A DNA stretch of 6,464 bases from Calditrichota bacterium (lineage in GTDB: Bacteria > Zhuqueibacterota > Zhuqueibacteria > Zhuqueibacterales > Geothermadaptataceae), in contig QQUM01000107.1 of the NCBI GenBank assembly GCA_008501545.1, forward strand, positions 1-6,464. Direction: 5' to 3'. Positions 1 to 6,095 of this stretch are shown piece after piece (positions within the stretch are counted from its first letter, which is position 1; every line of letters begins with the position of its first letter). Made by a program: the position numbers and the translations under genes. The notes under the pieces are model-generated. The model was not told where the DNA came from and did no database searches. It saw only the letters and a list, made by a program, of their open reading frames with translations.

Positions 1-195
1 CCATACATCCGGTTTATATTGTGTGCTGAGTAAATAATGTTCAATATAGTCCTGCTGGGTCACGGATCCACCATCAAATTTTGCCAGATCAGGACTTTTC
101 GAAAAATCTGAGCACGAAAAAACGAACAATGTTCCAAAGAATAACAGGAATGCTTTCATTAGTAGATTCCGAAGTCGTGATGAAATTACAGCCAT
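1..195 (-). CDS. N-terminal part of a SurA/PpiC-like lipoprotein (runs off the window)
   Basis: The first 65 codons of a gene whose remainder lies beyond base 1. The ATG at 195 is preceded by AAGGAAGG and is the first possible start, because an in-frame TAA lies 12 bases upstream of it. A second in-frame ATG at 159 (MKAFLLFF...) is the alternative. From 195 the n-region carries two Arg (MAVISSRLRNLL), then a hydrophobic stretch, then a lipobox-like VFSC with Cys28 as the likely lipidated residue, then a short Ser/Asp-rich tether (SDFSKSPD). The mature start, LAKFDGGSVTQQDYIEHYLL, resembles the opening of SurA_N-type domains of periplasmic peptidyl-prolyl isomerases (an 'a.v.g..vt..df...' pattern), and the neighbour at 4503-6095 opens the same way. 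Family knowledge would make this a periplasm-facing lipoprotein foldase or chaperone. No catalytic domain lies inside the window, so the function rests on about 30 residues. The lipoprotein call is firmer than the PPIase call. It seems to start a new transcription unit after the terminators at 446-609. Confidence 0.72.
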   Translation of the reverse strand, partial: MAVISSRLRNLLMKAFLLFFGTLFVFSCSDFSKSPDLAKFDGGSVTQQDYIEHYLLSTQYKPDVW

Positions 196-198
196 TTT

Positions 199-206
199 CC
201 TTCCTT
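199..206 (-). promoter_or_regulatory. Ribosome binding site deciding the start at 195
   Basis: On the minus strand AAGGAAGG is followed by AAA and the ATG at 195. Taking the first AAGGA as the Shine-Dalgarno core gives a spacing of about 6 nt. The later in-frame ATG at 159 has no comparable purine-rich site (it is preceded by ...CGGAATCTACTA), so the upstream ATG is preferred. Confidence 0.6.
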
Positions 207-239
207 ATACTCATAAATGCTTTACCGACTAATTCGTGT

Positions 240-362
240 CCGTCCGGCAGGATGTCATTCCGGCAAGATTTTAGCCGGAATCCATTTCTAGTAGCTTTAA
301 AAAATTGTGGATTCCGGATAAAAGCATTCTGGAATGACGAAAAAAAGAGCCTTTCCAGACGG
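240..362. repeat. Palindromic REP/MITE-like intergenic element
   Basis: Two 31-nt arms face each other. The left arm is 254-284 (GTCATTCC...CCGGAATCCA) and the right arm is 308-338 (TGGATTCCGG...GGAATGAC). The reverse complement of the right arm matches the left at 26 of 31 positions. The left arm is also a hairpin in its own right: ATTCCGGC (257-264) pairs perfectly with GCCGGAAT (274-281). Inverted similarity continues outward: CCGTCCGGCAGG at 240-251 resembles the reverse complement (CCGTCTGGAAAGG) of 350-362. GTCATTCCGGC/GCCGGAATCCA palindromes of this general look are common dispersed intergenic repeats in many bacterial genomes. Here two lie head to head, as in BIME or small MITE structures. 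No transposase is present. Copy number elsewhere in the genome cannot be judged from this window. Confidence 0.62.
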
Positions 363-445
363 ATTCTAGTTCGGGCTTCAGCAATCATTTCCAACTTACC
401 CAAAGTACAGCTTGCAAACGGGCAAACTTCAATTTATAAATGCAT

Positions 446-479
446 AAAAAAACGGGATTTTAGCAAAAAACCATCCCGT
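446..479 (-). terminator. Terminator-like hairpin with T7 tract (third in series)
   Basis: Read on the minus strand, ACGGGAT (479-473) pairs perfectly with ATCCCGT (458-452) across a 14-nt loop. The final T of the stem opens a run of seven T (452-446), as in a rho-independent terminator. The stem is only 7 bp and the loop is long, so it is weaker than the hairpin at 538-571. It lies 137 bp past the stop codon of the large gene and may act as a backup or end a short transcript of its own. Confidence 0.5.
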
Positions 480-532
480 AAACAAGAATTCAGCACTATT
501 TTTCGATCAGGTTAAACGTGCGATAACTTTAA

Positions 533-571
533 TAAAAATGCCATGCATACCACTTTGGGTATGCATGGCAT
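533..571 (-). terminator. Strong rho-independent terminator
   Basis: A perfect 14-bp inverted repeat: ATGCCATGCATACC (538-551) and GGTATGCATGGCAT (558-571), with a 6-nt loop. On the minus strand the stem is followed at once by TTTTTATT (538-531), giving the classical stem-loop plus U-tract arrangement. It lies 45 bp after the stop of the large T9SS-tailed gene and should end that transcript. On the plus strand the following bases are A-rich, so it would not terminate in that direction. Confidence 0.8.
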
Positions 572-609
572 AAAATAAACCTTCCAGATTATGCAACCCG
601 GAAGGTTTA
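572..609 (-). terminator. First stop-proximal hairpin of a tandem terminator
   Basis: A perfect 10-bp inverted repeat: TAAACCTTCC (576-585) and GGAAGGTTTA (600-609), with a 14-nt loop. On the minus strand it begins 7 nt after the TAA at 619-617, and the 3' arm is followed by TTTTA before the next hairpin starts. The T-tract is short, so on its own it may be a weak terminator or an RNA 3'-end stabilising hairpin. Together with 538-571 it makes a double terminator. Confidence 0.6.
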
Positions 610-616
610 AACTATC

Positions 617-3600
617 TTATTTGAGCAACAACATTTTCTTGGTTTGCTTAAAGGAGTTCGATTTCAGGGTGTAATAGTAAACACCACTTGGTACGGATAC
701 ACCAAAAGCATTTCTACCATTCCACTTAACTGAATGTGTACCAGATTGAACGACACCATCTACCAGCGTATGGACTCTCTGACCAAGAACGTTGTAAATA
801 ACGATTTGGGTTTGTCCCGTCTGGGCGATAGTAAAATCAATGGTTGTTTCGGGGTTAAATGGATTTGGATAATTATGGCCAAGTTTGTAGGTGTCAGCAA
901 TGCCAACAGGGATATCTTCTTGAACTGCTGTGCCTGTAGCTATAACTGTAAATTCGCCACGGCTTGTGATATCAACACCCCAATCATCTTGCGGTGTTTC
1001 CGTCATGCCTGCATAACCAACAGCATCGCCTTCTGAGAATATCACCGATCCATCTTTGTTGGCAAAATAATTCTTACTTGCACGTAAGCCAATACCTACT
1101 TCGATGAAATCATCGCCCCAGGCATGGGCCATCCAGTCCGCAATGCCATCATCGATACTCGGATCATTCAACAACAAGCCATCATGGGCCATCGTCAGAC
1201 TCGTATCCGAATCAACGACAAAGTAGTTGAACATGTCATATTCAGAACCCGTATCTGCCTGACCATTGTACTCCGAATAATCCGCTGCCCAGTAATCATG
1301 ATTACGAACTGTGCCACCATCATATTCCGGGCGGAAACGAGCACCCCATTCAACCATCATTTCGGCGCCTACTGGATCTGCACCGGCTACATTCTGGCTC
1401 TCGAGATAACCAACTGGCGTGTAATGTGCCTCATACCAACCGACATTCCAACCCGTCGTCGCATCATTGTCTGTATCTACAAGAAGCTTGTAATAACCAC
1501 GGGAATAAGGATAGTCAACACCATCTTTGTTGCTGCTGGCGGCGTTGTTCGGCCACGCTGGTCCTGCATGGAATTGCAACATATAATAAAGTGCATCTGT
1601 TGTCGCAAAGGCTTTCACATGCTTGATGTCTACTTTGTCTGTCACAACGGCACCAACTTCTGCTGGAAATAAACCATCGACATTATCGACAGCATCAACA
1701 CCAGCGATACTCGACCAGTCTGAATTGTCGCCATCAAAGGTCATATCCATTGGACGGGCTGTTCTTTCAGGTACCGTGAATTCACCGCGAGAACTGATAT
1801 CAACACCCCAATCATCCATCGGCGTCTCAACCATACCGCAAAAACCAACGACATCACCAGGCTGCAATACAGAAGAACCATCTTTGTTCTGATAATACTT
1901 AATAAGTGGCGTGATTTCCATGCCAAACTCGAGATAGTCATCGCCCCAGGAGTGACCAGCCCAGTAGCTGTGCATCTGATCTTCCACCAACGCAGCATCA
2001 TCACTGCTGTTGATCTTCAACGAACCATTCCAGGCAAATGCTTTCGAAGAATCCGGATTCGCAACATCTTGATTCAGAATCTCATATTCGGATCCCGTAT
2101 CGGCCTGACCATTATACTCAGAGTAATCGGCTGCCCAGTAGGAAACATTTCTTACTTCTCCAGGCGTGTTGTTACCATCATCATAAGCTGAACGATAACG
2201 TGAACCCCACTCAAGCATAACTTCTGCACCAATCGGCTCTGCACCTTCGACGTTCTGGCTCTCAAGATAACCAACAGGCGTATAATGTGCCTCAAACCAG
2301 CCTACATTCCAGCCGGTCGTCACATCGTTATCAAAATCAAACAGCATCTTGTAGTAACCACGTGAATAAGGATAATCGACACCATCCTTGTTGTCATTGC
2401 CGGCATTGTTCGGCCATGCCGGACCACTCTGGAAACGGATAAAGCTAAATATCTGGTTCTCGACAACAATAGCTTTCGCTTCCTTAATGTCAACGATGTC
2501 AGTAACCACTGCGCCAACCTCCGCAGGGAATAAACCATCAACATTGTCTACCCATTCTACACCGGCTACATCCGCCCAATCCGCATCACTGCCATCTGTA
2601 ACTAAAATTGGATTAGTCGTGCCACCACCGGTTCCACCAGAACCGCCACCTGCGACTGTAAATTCGCCACGGCTTGTGATATCAACACCCCAATCATCTT
2701 GCGGTGTTTCCGTCATGCCTGCATAACCAACAGCATCGCCTTCTGAGAATATCACCGATCCATCTTTGTTGGCAAAATAATTCTTACTTGCACGTAAGCC
2801 AATACCTACTTCGATGAAATCATCGCCCCAGGCATGGGCCATCCAGTCCGCAATGCCATCATCGATACTCGGATCATTCAACAACAAGCCATCATGGGCC
2901 ATCGTCAGACTCGTATCCGAATCAACGACAAAGTAGTTGAACATGTCATATTCAGAACCCGTATCTGCCTGACCATTGTACTCCGAATAATCCGCTGCCC
3001 AGTAATCATGATTACGAACTGTGCCACCATCATATTCCGGGCGGAAACGAGCACCCCATTCAACCATCATTTCGGCGCCTACTGGATCTGCACCGGCTAC
3101 ATTCTGGCTCTCGAGATAACCAACTGGCGTGTAATGTGCCTCATACCAACCGACATTCCAACCCGTCGTCGCATCATTGTCTGTATCTACAAGAAGCTTG
3201 TAATAACCACGGGAATAAGGATAGTCAACACCATCTTTGTTGCTGCTGGCGGCGTTGTTCGGCCACGCTGGTCCTGCATGGAATTGCAACATATAATAAA
3301 GTGCATCTGTTGTCGCAAAGGCTTTCACATGCTTGATGTCTACTTTGTCTGTCACAACGGCACCAACTTCTGCTGGAAATAAACCATCGACATTATCGAC
3401 AGCATCAACACCAGCGATACTCGACCAGTCTGAATTGTCGCCATCAAAGGTCATATCCATTGGACGGGCTGTTCTTTCAGGTACCGTGAATTCACCGCGA
3501 GAACTGATATCAACACCCCAATCATCCATCGGCGTCTCAACCATACCGCAAAAACCAACGACATCACCAGGCTGCAATACAGAAGAACCATCTTTGTTCT

Positions 3601-4390
3601 GATAATACTTAATAAGTGGCGTGATTTCCATGCCAAACTCGAGATAGTCATCGCCCCAGGAGTGACCAGCCCAGTAGCTGTGCATCTGATCTTCCACCAA
3701 CGCAGCATCATCACTGCTGTTGATCTTCAACGAACCATTCCAGGCAAATGCTTTCGAAGAATCCGGATTCGCAACATCTTGATTCAGAATCTCATATTCG
3801 GATCCCGTATCGGCCTGACCATTATACTCAGAGTAATCGGCTGCCCAGTAGGAAACATTTCTTACTTCTCCAGGCGTGTTGTTACCATCATCATAAGCTG
3901 AACGATAACGTGAACCCCACTCAAGCATAACTTCTGCACCAATCGGCTCTGCACCTTCGACGTTCTGGCTCTCAAGATAACCAACAGGCGTATAATGTGC
4001 CTCAAACCAGCCTACATTCCAGCCGGTCGTCACATCGTTATCAAAATCAAACAGCATCTTGTAGTAACCACGTGAATAAGGATAATCGACACCATCCTTG
4101 TTGTCATTGCCGGCATTGTTCGGCCATGCCGGACCACTCTGGAAACGGATAAAGCTAAATATCTGGTTCTCGACAACAATAGCTTTCGCTTCCTTAATGT
4201 CAACGATGTCAGTAACCACTGCGCCAACCTCCGCAGGGAATAAACCATCAACATTGTCTACCCATTCTACACCGGCTACATCCGCCCAATCCGCATCACT
4301 GCCATCTGTAACTAAAATTTGTGAAAAAGCAGGTGTGACAAAGATAAAGGTGCAGAGAATAATTGATAGAACAAGAGCAATTTTCTTCAT
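617..4390 (-). CDS. Exported four-domain repeat protein with type IX secretion (type A) sorting tail
   Basis: 1257 residues from the ATG at 4390. Residues 1-23 form a signal peptide (MKKIALVL... hydrophobic core ... TPAFS, then Q24), consistent with signal peptidase I cleavage after AFS. Four homologous domains follow: D1a 25-303, D2a 311-579, D1b 595-873, D2b 881-1149. D1 and D2 in each pair are joined by PERTARP. The two pairs are joined by a Gly-rich linker (580-594, AGGGSGGTGGGTTNP). Each domain opens with a TDG/FDG...DW motif and has a Lys-Asp-Gly loop, a Gly-Tyr-Tyr-Lys strand, an Asp-rich turn (DFDNDVTTG or DTDNDATTG) and a closing DDWGVDI.SRGEFTV. This pattern recalls CBM9/DOMON-like beta-sandwiches in secreted proteins, possibly Ca- or ligand-binding, but the family is inferred. 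The tail (1150-1257) has NYPNPFNPETTI at 1173-1184, IYNVLGQRVHTL at 1198-1209 and a final KKMLLLK: a T9SS type A/FlgD-Ig-like sorting domain. The only mature-protein Cys are in D1 (281, 851). Likely cell-surface or secreted; the substrate is unknown. An in-frame extension to 4477 is rejected because the signal peptide would become internal. Confidence 0.88.
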   Translation of the reverse strand: MKKIALVLSIILCTFIFVTPAFSQILVTDGSDADWADVAGVEWVDNVDGLFPAEVGAVVTDIVDIKEAKAIVVENQIFSFIRFQSGPAWPNNAGNDNKDGVDYPYSRGYYKMLFDFDNDVTTGWNVGWFEAHYTPVGYLESQNVEGAEPIGAEVMLEWGSRYRSAYDDGNNTPGEVRNVSYWAADYSEYNGQADTGSEYEILNQDVANPDSSKAFAWNGSLKINSSDDAALVEDQMHSYWAGHSWGDDYLEFGMEITPLIKYYQNKDGSSVLQPGDVVGFCGMVETPMDDWGVDISSRGEFTVPERTARPMDMTFDGDNSDWSSIAGVDAVDNVDGLFPAEVGAVVTDKVDIKHVKAFATTDALYYMLQFHAGPAWPNNAASSNKDGVDYPYSRGYYKLLVDTDNDATTGWNVGWYEAHYTPVGYLESQNVAGADPVGAEMMVEWGARFRPEYDGGTVRNHDYWAADYSEYNGQADTGSEYDMFNYFVVDSDTSLTMAHDGLLLNDPSIDDGIADWMAHAWGDDFIEVGIGLRASKNYFANKDGSVIFSEGDAVGYAGMTETPQDDWGVDITSRGEFTVAGGGSGGTGGGTTNPILVTDGSDADWADVAGVEWVDNVDGLFPAEVGAVVTDIVDIKEAKAIVVENQIFSFIRFQSGPAWPNNAGNDNKDGVDYPYSRGYYKMLFDFDNDVTTGWNVGWFEAHYTPVGYLESQNVEGAEPIGAEVMLEWGSRYRSAYDDGNNTPGEVRNVSYWAADYSEYNGQADTGSEYEILNQDVANPDSSKAFAWNGSLKINSSDDAALVEDQMHSYWAGHSWGDDYLEFGMEITPLIKYYQNKDGSSVLQPGDVVGFCGMVETPMDDWGVDISSRGEFTVPERTARPMDMTFDGDNSDWSSIAGVDAVDNVDGLFPAEVGAVVTDKVDIKHVKAFATTDALYYMLQFHAGPAWPNNAASSNKDGVDYPYSRGYYKLLVDTDNDATTGWNVGWYEAHYTPVGYLESQNVAGADPVGAEMMVEWGARFRPEYDGGTVRNHDYWAADYSEYNGQADTGSEYDMFNYFVVDSDTSLTMAHDGLLLNDPSIDDGIADWMAHAWGDDFIEVGIGLRASKNYFANKDGSVIFSEGDAVGYAGMTETPQDDWGVDITSRGEFTVIATGTAVQEDIPVGIADTYKLGHNYPNPFNPETTIDFTIAQTGQTQIVIYNVLGQRVHTLVDGVVQSGTHSVKWNGRNAFGVSVPSGVYYYTLKSNSFKQTKKMLLLK
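945..2609 (-). repeat. Direct repeat copy 2 (1665 bp, domains D1b-D2b)
   Basis: This block is identical base for base to 2655-4319, as far as reading by eye can tell: every line compared agreed. The offset is 1710 bp, exactly 570 codons, so the reading frame is kept. Identity stops at 944/2654 (a versus g) on one side and at 2610/4320 (g versus t) on the other. It encodes residues 595-1149 of the large exported protein. Internally it is an older duplication: D1 (about 1772-2608) and D2 (944-1750) share long peptides such as YWAADYSEYNGQADTGSEY and KDGVDYPYSRGYYK but differ at many third codon positions. Confidence 0.95.
2610..2654 (-). other. Gly-rich linker between the two identical blocks
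   Basis: 45 bp encoding AGGGSGGTGGGTTNP (residues 580-594). This is the only sequence separating the two 1665-bp copies, and it has no counterpart after the second copy, where the protein continues IATGTAVQEDIPV into the sorting tail. It is built from GGT/GGC/GGA Gly codons and looks like a flexible inter-domain linker. Confidence 0.85.
2655..4319 (-). repeat. Direct repeat copy 1 (1665 bp, domains D1a-D2a)
   Basis: The N-terminal-side copy of the perfect direct repeat, encoding residues 25-579 directly after the signal peptide. It starts at the ILVTDG codons immediately after Gln24 and ends at GEFTV before the Gly-rich linker. The copy boundaries fall exactly at domain edges, so the duplicated unit is a complete D1-D2 pair. 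Confidence 0.95.
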
Positions 4391-4440
4391 AACACATTTC
4401 CTCGTTTTGTGAAAAAGAATTTGATGTAATATGAATGCAC
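4387..4440 (-). CDS. Possible 17-codon leader ORF coupled to the large gene
   Basis: A GTG at 4440 opens a short frame reading VHSYYIKFFFTKRGNVL (fMet if used as start). It ends in TGA at 4389-4387, which overlaps the ATG of the large gene as ATGA. An AAGGAGG sequence, better than the one before the large gene itself, lies 9 nt upstream of the GTG. If translated, it would couple the leader to the main gene. The peptide is rich in Tyr and Phe (five of 17), which superficially resembles attenuator leader peptides, but no terminator/antiterminator pair is visible. A chance frame in AT-rich leader DNA is equally likely. Confidence 0.25.
   Translation of the reverse strand: MHSYYIKFFFTKRGNVL
4400..4403 (-). 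promoter_or_regulatory. Ribosome binding site for the ATG at 4390
   Basis: On the minus strand GAGG (inside ACGAGGAAA) lies 9 nt before the ATG at 4390, which begins a textbook signal peptide. This supports 4390 over the upstream in-frame ATG at 4477, which would place 29 charged residues before the signal peptide. Confidence 0.6.
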
Positions 4441-4477
4441 CCTCCGGTACCTCCTTTCTTTTGCGTAAAAGGTGCAT
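4435..4477 (-). promoter_or_regulatory. Leader hairpin exposing SD-like sequence
   Basis: ATGCACC (4435-4441) and GGTGCAT (4471-4477) form a perfect 7-bp inverted repeat enclosing 29 nt. In the minus-strand RNA this loop contains AAAGGAGG and the start of GGAGGG, so a strong Shine-Dalgarno-like site would be presented in a loop upstream of the large gene. Its role is unknown, and it does not match a riboswitch class I recognise. No clear promoter was found in the 112-bp gap (4391-4502), so the large gene may be read through from the upstream gene. Confidence 0.35.
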
Positions 4478-4502
4478 GAACCATAGGTGTTTTAATTGTA
4501 GG

Positions 4503-6095
4503 TTATTTGTAATGTATCCACTTTATATCAGCTGTAGGCACAGCGAATTCACCAGAAAATTTTTTCGATACAAAAACTGAAATTTCTTGTGACTTCGAAC
4601 TGCTGTCCACATCGATTTGCTGCAGGAGTTCCTTATTAATCCATACAGGATAGCGTTGCTTTAATTCCTTTAATTTCACATTGATCACAGCCATATGTTT
4701 TTCATGAAGCAGCATGTTATATGCCTCATCTTCATATTTATAAAGGCGCGTCGAATCAATATCTGCAATCTGTAACTCCCGCCAGCGATTTTTATAAAAA
4801 TCCTGCAACTCATCATCTGAGACATCAAGACCTTGGATAAATTTGTAACGCTGTAGGTCATATGTCCATTTGCGTTCCCACTTTTCCAGGTCGGTGCGGA
4901 TGGCGCTGGAGTCGGCAAAGCCTTCTTTCTCGGCAATGGCTATAAATGTTTTATTTTTGATCATCCGTCCGACTTCGGTTATAAAGCGTGAACGAAAATC
5001 TTTCTCAGAACTGCTCTGATTCAGGGTTTTTCGGTAATAGTTCATATAGTCAAGGTAATCACGCACAGATATACTGCTATCAATAGTTGTGACCAGGGAT
5101 TGATCTAACATTTCTCCAAGTGATTTTATATATTCCGCTGCTGTATCTGCTGGTTGCTCAATCGTTTCAAGAAGTGAATCATACCGAGGTAATCCATCTT
5201 GTATCCATTGATAAAGCAATGGAACAATTTGCTCAAGTACCGGCCCTTTCAGTCGAACTTCACGTGGTGTCAGGACCGAGTCCATTACAGCGCTTGAAAT
5301 ACTATCTGCTTGTACATCAAAAAGCCGTTGCCGCATTTTTTCCCGTTTCACCCCATATTTTAATTCATCTTCTTTAATGCCATGCAAATTGATATCAAGT
5401 ATCTGGACGAGCAAAAATCCATCGCCATACGGAATGGGTTCCGAGGTTTTACCAATTTCAAGATCTTCGATAGAATTGAGAAATTCAGGCCGCATGTCGT
5501 AAAAATCCAGCCAATCCGTCTCGAAAAATTTTTGATTTTTAAGAGGAACATCCTGTTTTTTAAGCTGTTCACCAATATAGTCTTTCAAACTGGAATTTTG
5601 TGTTTCTTGTCTGATTTGCAGGGCTTCTTCTCGTGAGTTCACCGGCCACATTATCATACGCCACTTTACAGTCGCTTTTTTAGTCGCATCCTGAAGCTTG
5701 TCTTCCGGTATATTTACTCTACCGTAAACATATTTATGATAAAACGCTTCAAGCAAATCATTGCGCTTCCTGCGATTGATTCTGGAAATCACGTATGGAC
5801 TGTGATTGAGGCCATTGCTATAGCCTTCATTCGCGAGTAATAATTCCTTGATCATATAGTCCAGGTAAACCTTTTTCGGATTATTGCCCGCTCGCAAAGG
5901 AGCAAAACTAAACTCATAGCTGTATTTAAATTCATCCAAAGTAATAACACGATCACCAACTCGTGCTATTACTTGTTGCTTTGAGTCAATGTCATTTTTA
6001 TCACTACAAGCATAAAAACTCAAAGAAAAAAATAGACACAACAATCCTGACAGGATAGAATACCCTGCCAGGAGTTTATATTTTTTTAACATCAT
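4503..6095 (-). CDS. SurA/PpiC-like peptidyl-prolyl isomerase-family lipoprotein, parvulin site degenerate
   Basis: 530 residues. The N-terminus (MMLKKYK, hydrophobic 8-29, SFYAC) is a lipoprotein signal with Cys30 as the likely lipidated residue, followed by a polar tether. Residues 41-60 (QVIARVGDRVITLDEFKYSY) are typical of the SurA_N/PpiC chaperone opening, continuing as a helical region to about 140. Residues 143-235 follow the parvulin layout: VKWRMIMW strand, EEAL helix, FFETDWLDFYDMRPEF, IGKTSEPIPYGDGFLLVQI. The catalytic His positions are not conserved: the usual RHIL is RMIM, and the usual Gly-[YF]-His is GFLL. A second helical part (about 265-530) contains another 'dssIsVRDYLDYM' element. 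Family members are periplasmic foldases or chaperones for exported proteins; here a chaperone role without isomerase activity is the likelier inference. The start overlaps the preceding stop as ATGA, so translation is probably coupled. The gene upstream and the gene downstream both encode exported proteins, which fits a client-handling role. Confidence 0.75.
   Translation of the reverse strand: MMLKKYKLLAGYSILSGLLCLFFSLSFYACSDKNDIDSKQQVIARVGDRVITLDEFKYSYEFSFAPLRAGNNPKKVYLDYMIKELLLANEGYSNGLNHSPYVISRINRRKRNDLLEAFYHKYVYGRVNIPEDKLQDATKKATVKWRMIMWPVNSREEALQIRQETQNSSLKDYIGEQLKKQDVPLKNQKFFETDWLDFYDMRPEFLNSIEDLEIGKTSEPIPYGDGFLLVQILDINLHGIKEDELKYGVKREKMRQRLFDVQADSISSAVMDSVLTPREVRLKGPVLEQIVPLLYQWIQDGLPRYDSLLETIEQPADTAAEYIKSLGEMLDQSLVTTIDSSISVRDYLDYMNYYRKTLNQSSSEKDFRSRFITEVGRMIKNKTFIAIAEKEGFADSSAIRTDLEKWERKWTYDLQRYKFIQGLDVSDDELQDFYKNRWRELQIADIDSTRLYKYEDEAYNMLLHEKHMAVINVKLKELKQRYPVWINKELLQQIDVDSSSKSQEISVFVSKKFSGEFAVPTADIKWIHYK
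6092..6095 (-). other. ATGA stop/start overlap
   Basis: The TGA of the surface-protein gene and the ATG of the SurA-like lipoprotein gene share ATGA. No Shine-Dalgarno sequence sits at normal distance; a GAGGAAAA lies about 15-18 nt upstream inside the preceding gene. Translational coupling is therefore the likely mode. A second in-frame ATG follows immediately (Met2) and could serve instead. Confidence 0.7.

Larger units (their letters stand above)
196..616. other. 421-bp gene-free intergenic region
   Basis: This stretch separates the stop of the large T9SS-tailed gene from the start of the next lipoprotein gene. From high to low coordinates it holds two adjacent terminator-like hairpins (576-609 and 538-571), a third hairpin with a T-tract (446-479), an AT-rich stretch without recognisable features (about 363-445), a palindromic REP/MITE-like element (about 240-362), and a short leader with a good ribosome binding site for the gene at 195. 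No convincing sigma-70 or Bacteroidetes-type promoter could be picked out by eye upstream of 195. Open frames across this region on both strands run through the palindromic element and look spurious. Confidence 0.7.

Noticed and set aside
89..403. 104-codon minus-strand open frame
   Set aside because: It overlaps the better supported lipoprotein gene (1-195) in another frame. Its middle part is a translation of the palindromic repeat arms (RNGFRLKSCRND), a usual source of false genes.
81..515. 144-codon plus-strand open frame
   Set aside because: It runs antisense to the lipoprotein start, through the palindromic element and across the third terminator hairpin, with no ribosome binding site or recognisable protein features.
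538..571. Operator-type palindrome (contains ATGCAT twice)
   Set aside because: Its position just after a stop codon and the T-tract on the minus side are explained better by a rho-independent terminator.
1124..1672. 182-codon plus-strand frame, repeated identically at 2834-3382
   Set aside because: It lies antisense within the D2 domain. Its apparent conservation in two copies is only a result of the perfect duplication; there is no SD or domain similarity.
945..4319. IS element or composite transposon suggested by the long direct repeats
   Set aside because: The repeats are coding modules of one continuous reading frame, with no terminal inverted repeats, transposase or target-site duplication.
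4391..4477. 29-codon N-terminal extension of the large gene beginning at the in-frame ATG at 4477
   Set aside because: It would place a charged segment before a complete signal peptide. The ATG at 4390 has GAGG at 9 nt and begins MKKIALVL with a normal cleavage site, so the extension is treated as leader.
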